This document shows positions 61,393 to 64,000 of a stretch of 64,000 nt of DNA, in pieces (position 1 is the first letter of the stretch; each line of letters begins with the position of its first letter). The stretch covers positions 186,001 to 250,000 of the forward strand of contig JBBAFU010000001.1 in the NCBI GenBank assembly GCA_041655275.1, read 5' to 3'. Both the position numbers and the translations under genes were made by a program. The DNA comes from JAJYRX01 sp041655275 (GTDB lineage Bacteria > Pseudomonadota > Gammaproteobacteria > Burkholderiales > Burkholderiaceae_B). Under the pieces are notes generated by a model. That model saw only the letters and a program-made list of their open reading frames with translations. It was not told where the DNA came from and made no database searches.

Positions 61393-62913
61393 ATGGACTT
61401 TGACTGGACCTACGCTGCCAGCCTTTTCTGGGAACCGGATTTCTGGTGGGCTTGCCTGACCGTAGCCGAGCTGAGCATCAGTGCCTGGCTGATCGCCGGC
61501 ATCATCGGCTTCGTGCTTGCTCTGGCCAAGCAATCAGAGATCCGGCCATTGAACTGGTCGGCCCGCGCCTATATCTGGTTCTTCCGCAGTCTGCCACTGC
61601 TCGTGCTGCTGGTTTTTGTGTACAACCTGCCGCAGATCTTCCCGGCATCCGGGGCCGTGCTCACCAGCCCCTTCGCCGCCGGCCTGATTGCGCTCATCCT
61701 GAGTGAGACCGCCTACATGGCCGAAATTCACCGAGGCGGCATATTATCGGTGTCCCGCGGACAATATGAAGCAGGCAAGGCCCTGGGCATCGGTTATGGC
61801 GGCATACAGCGACTGATCGTCATCCCGCAGGCCATTCGCATTGCCCTGCCCACACTGAGCAACCAGTTCATCACCATCGTCAAGCTCACATCGCTGGTGT
61901 CTGTAATCTCGCTGACGGAAATCCTGCTGGTCGGCCAGCGCCTGTACACGCAGAATTTCCTGATCTTCGAAACGATGCTGGCGGTAGCTTTCTATTATGT
62001 GCTCGTGGTCACCCTGTTCGATCGCGTTCTGCATCGTCTGGAAAATGGGCTTGATATCACCTTGCGCAAACCCGATGCCTTTGAGCCCTCGCAGGCCGAA
62101 CTGCGCGACATTGCTGCAGCACAGACATCCGATGGAGCGACTGCGCAGGCGCAATCCACTGCCGGTAATGCGCCAATAATGGAAGTACGGCGCCTGAACA
62201 AGCATTACGGCAGTCACCATGCACTCAAGGATATCAACCTGACGGTACAGGCGGGTGATGTCATTTCCATCATCGGCGCATCAGGCTCGGGCAAGACCTC
62301 GCTGATACGCACCCTGAACGGCCTGGAAACCATGGATAGTGGCACCGTGCTGGTCCATGGCCGCAGTTTTCTCGGCGAGCACCACGAGGATCACGAGCGT
62401 GCGCATAGCAGCCAGATTCTGGACATCGGCATGGTGTTTCAGAGCTTCAATCTCTTCCCGCATAAAACAGCCCTGGACAATGTATTGGTGGCGCTGAACT
62501 ATCACCAACGTGAGGGCAGCGCAACACAACGGCGTCTCTTTGCGCTGGCACAGCTGAAGAAAGTCGGTCTGCTGGAGCACGCCAATAAATATCCCCACCA
62601 GCTCTCGGGCGGCCAGCAGCAGCGCGTCGCCATTGCCAGGGCGCTGGCCATGCGCCCGTCCATCATCCTGCTCGACGAGCCCACATCAGCCCTGGACCCG
62701 GATCTCGTCAACGAAGTGCTCAGGGTACTGGAACAGCTGGTACGTGAAGGCATGACCATGCTCATCGTCACACACGAAATGCAATTTGCCTTTTCCGTAT
62801 CCAACCGCATCCTGGTCATGCGTGACGGCGCCATTGCCTACGACGCGAGCCCGGATGCGCTACGCAGCATCGACGATCAGCGGCTGCGCGACTTCCTGCA
62901 TCAAGTGATGTAG
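61393..62913 (+). CDS. Fused ABC permease and ATPase, polar amino-acid type
   Basis: A 506-residue single polypeptide with a HisM/GlnP-type permease (about 1-220; five hydrophobic segments and the coupling loop EAGKALGIGYGG at 127-138), a hydrophilic Ala/Gln-rich linker (about 225-262), and a GlnQ-type ATPase. The ATPase has Walker A GASGSGKT (295-302), LSGGQ (404-408), LLDEP (426-430) and H461. A His/acid-rich insert (EHHEDHERAH, 329-338) lies between Walker A and the Q-loop. A homodimer would supply both membrane and both ATPase halves. It sits between the binding-protein and cupin genes. Confidence 0.9.
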   Translation: MDFDWTYAASLFWEPDFWWACLTVAELSISAWLIAGIIGFVLALAKQSEIRPLNWSARAYIWFFRSLPLLVLLVFVYNLPQIFPASGAVLTSPFAAGLIALILSETAYMAEIHRGGILSVSRGQYEAGKALGIGYGGIQRLIVIPQAIRIALPTLSNQFITIVKLTSLVSVISLTEILLVGQRLYTQNFLIFETMLAVAFYYVLVVTLFDRVLHRLENGLDITLRKPDAFEPSQAELRDIAAAQTSDGATAQAQSTAGNAPIMEVRRLNKHYGSHHALKDINLTVQAGDVISIIGASGSGKTSLIRTLNGLETMDSGTVLVHGRSFLGEHHEDHERAHSSQILDIGMVFQSFNLFPHKTALDNVLVALNYHQREGSATQRRLFALAQLKKVGLLEHANKYPHQLSGGQQQRVAIARALAMRPSIILLDEPTSALDPDLVNEVLRVLEQLVREGMTMLIVTHEMQFAFSVSNRILVMRDGAIAYDASPDALRSIDDQRLRDFLHQVM

Positions 62914-62941
62914 CTCTTTCACGTTATTCGGAGGAAATCCC

Positions 62942-63322
62942 GTGATTGTCTGCAATGCCATCGATATATACGGCACGCCGCGCCACGCCAGCGGACCTGG
63001 CTGGCAAAGTGCCCGGATGATCGTGAAGGACGATGGCATGGGCTATTCAGTCCATGAAACCACAGTGGAGGAAGGTGCGGAGCTGCATCTCGAATACAAG
63101 CATCACTTCGAAACCAATTACTGCCTCTCAGGGGAAGGGGAAGTAGTGGACCTTGCCACCGGCACCGTACATCCCATAACCCCCGGCACGCTCTACGCAC
63201 TGGATCAGCACGACCGCCACATCCTGCGCGCCACCCGCGGTCCGTTGCGTCTGCTGTGCGTTTTCCATCCCGCCCTGCGCGGCGATGAGACGCACTCAGC
63301 CGACGGCAGCTACGATCTTTGA
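62942..63322 (+). CDS. Solitary ectoine-synthase-like cupin (EctC family)
   Basis: A 126-residue protein that aligns with EctC along its length (MIVxx start, KDDGMGYSVH, HFETNYCLSGEGEV, PGTLYALDQHDRHILRA, CVFHPALRGDETH). The metal ligands I recall for Paenibacillus lautus EctC (E57, Y85, H93) fall at identical positions, and W21, R25, T40, Y52 and H55 are also kept. EctC cyclises N-gamma-acetyl-diaminobutyrate to ectoine. No ectA or ectB is present, so ectoine synthesis is unlikely from this locus alone; ring closure or opening of an imported amidine is an inference. Start GTG 62942 with GGAGG seven bases upstream. Confidence 0.88.
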   Translation: MIVCNAIDIYGTPRHASGPGWQSARMIVKDDGMGYSVHETTVEEGAELHLEYKHHFETNYCLSGEGEVVDLATGTVHPITPGTLYALDQHDRHILRATRGPLRLLCVFHPALRGDETHSADGSYDL

Positions 63323-63351
63323 CCTCATCCCAACCGCAGGAAGACACTATC

Positions 63352-64000
63352 ATGGCCAATTACCCCGCCGCCTATCAGGTCAGCAAAGGCTCGGCACTCG
63401 ATGTCGACAAAGCCTTCTACGACCGAATCGCCGAAAGCGAAGGTCAGCGCACGCTGATCGAAAGCATCACCATTCCCATCCGGAGCGGACGGGCGTGGGA
63501 AGTTCCCGCCGGGCATATCTTCCGCATCGTGACATTGGAAGGCCCCCAGGTGGGCGATCTGAACATCTGGAACCGCCACGATCCGCGCGAACGTCTGTGG
63601 GCCTCGCGTACGCGCCAGCTGCAGGGAGCCCACGTCAGCACCTACGATCGGCTCTGGTCCACCCTGCCTTTCCTGCGTCCGCTCGTCACCATTACGGGCG
63701 ACTCGATGTCGGACTACGGCGTTGACGAACACGGGGGTCGCCTGCATGATCTGCTTGGCACACGCTGCGATCCCTATGTGAACAAGATGCTGACGGGCGA
63801 AGAGTTCCATTTCCACTGCCACTCCAATCTCGTTCGTGCCGTCATGCCCTGGGGCTTGACCGAATTTGACGTCCACGACGTGCTGAATGTGTTTCAATGC
63901 ACGGGGCTGAATGATGATGACATGTATTTCATGAAGGCTTGCCCTGCAAAGAAGGGTGACTATCTGGAATTCTTTGCAGAGATCGACCTGCTCTGTGCAT
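63352..64000 (+). CDS. DUF1989 (urea-carboxylase-associated) family protein, partial
   Basis: The first 216 codons of a protein that runs off the right edge. GPQVGDLNIWN (65-75), the SRTRQLQG segment, GDSMSDYG (117-124), C139, the H-rich FHFHCHSN (152-159) and C183 fit the DUF1989 pattern. Members CgdA and CgdB form carboxyguanidine deiminase in guanidine use, and others are annotated as urea-carboxylase-associated. The role here is unknown, but chemistry on a C-N amidine or guanidine centre fits its EctC-like neighbour, 29 bases upstream. The ATG at 63352 has AGGAAG nine bases before it. Confidence 0.82.
   Translation, partial: MANYPAAYQVSKGSALDVDKAFYDRIAESEGQRTLIESITIPIRSGRAWEVPAGHIFRIVTLEGPQVGDLNIWNRHDPRERLWASRTRQLQGAHVSTYDRLWSTLPFLRPLVTITGDSMSDYGVDEHGGRLHDLLGTRCDPYVNKMLTGEEFHFHCHSNLVRAVMPWGLTEFDVHDVLNVFQCTGLNDDDMYFMKACPAKKGDYLEFFAEIDLLCA

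Noticed and set aside
60425..64000. Canonical ectoine biosynthesis operon
   Set aside because: ectA, ectB, ectD and ask_ect are absent in the window; the EctC-like gene lies behind transporter genes instead.
1..64000. Insertion sequences, prophage genes, CRISPR arrays, tRNA or rRNA genes
   Set aside because: None was found on reading both strands: no transposase or integrase motifs, no regularly spaced repeats, and no tRNA-like cloverleaf in the intergenic gaps.

Overview
The window is GC-rich, densely coded chromosomal DNA from a betaproteobacterium. The gene order points to Burkholderiales, most likely family Alcaligenaceae (the Bordetella/Achromobacter group); the genus cannot be named from sequence reading alone. 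The diagnostic runs are rpsB-tsf-pyrH-frr-uppS-cdsA-dxr-rseP-bamA-skp-lpxD-fabZ-lpxA-lpxB-rnhB-trmH, the divergent ppsA/ppsR pair, smpB facing ratA-rnfH, mltG-tmk-holB-tatD, folC-dedD-cvpA-purF, and aceE-aceF-lpdA beside a two-component system. No tRNA, rRNA, insertion sequence, prophage or CRISPR array was seen. No gene-free stretch exceeds about 232 bases; the longest are 39515-39746 (aceE / sensor kinase) and 60266-60486 (upstream of the accessory transporter).

Layout. 1-5192: tatD (partial), holB, tmk and mltG on the minus strand, ygfZ on plus, then a 3-hydroxyisobutyryl-CoA hydrolase-like gene. 5219-9875: rnfH and ratA facing smpB, then PEP synthase and its regulatory kinase/phosphorylase diverging across a hairpin-bearing leader. 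9872-25249: one long minus-strand run for translation (rpsB, tsf, frr), UMP kinase, undecaprenyl and CDP-diacylglycerol synthesis, isoprenoid synthesis (dxr), site-2 protease, outer-membrane assembly (bamA, skp), lipid A synthesis, RNase HII and an RNA methyltransferase. dxr carries an apparent one-base deletion. 25412-29335: map, glnD and dsbB on plus. 29332-39514: purF, cvpA, dedD, folC and the pyruvate dehydrogenase genes on minus. 39747-45719: a PAS sensor kinase, a FixJ-type regulator, folD, prlC and an SCO-like protein on plus.

45706-60265 is more accessory: an orphan dihydrolipoamide-dehydrogenase-like flavoprotein, a nitroreductase, pdxJ, a complete RND tripartite efflux operon, a three-gene ABC importer of unknown substrate, a spermidine-synthase-like protein, an acetyl-CoA acetyltransferase, a 48-residue protein with its own promoter and terminator, and a START-like protein.

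The most unusual part is 60425-64000: a four-gene plus-strand unit of an amino-acid-type periplasmic binding protein, a fused permease-ATPase, a solitary ectoine-synthase-like cupin that keeps the known metal-ligand positions, and a DUF1989 protein running off the window. It is preceded by two tandem copies of a 13-base near-palindrome matching the FadR-type GntR operator consensus. The inference is an inducible uptake and processing unit for a cyclic-amidine or related amino-acid-like compound. It is not a canonical ectoine biosynthesis operon, because no ectA or ectB is present in the window.
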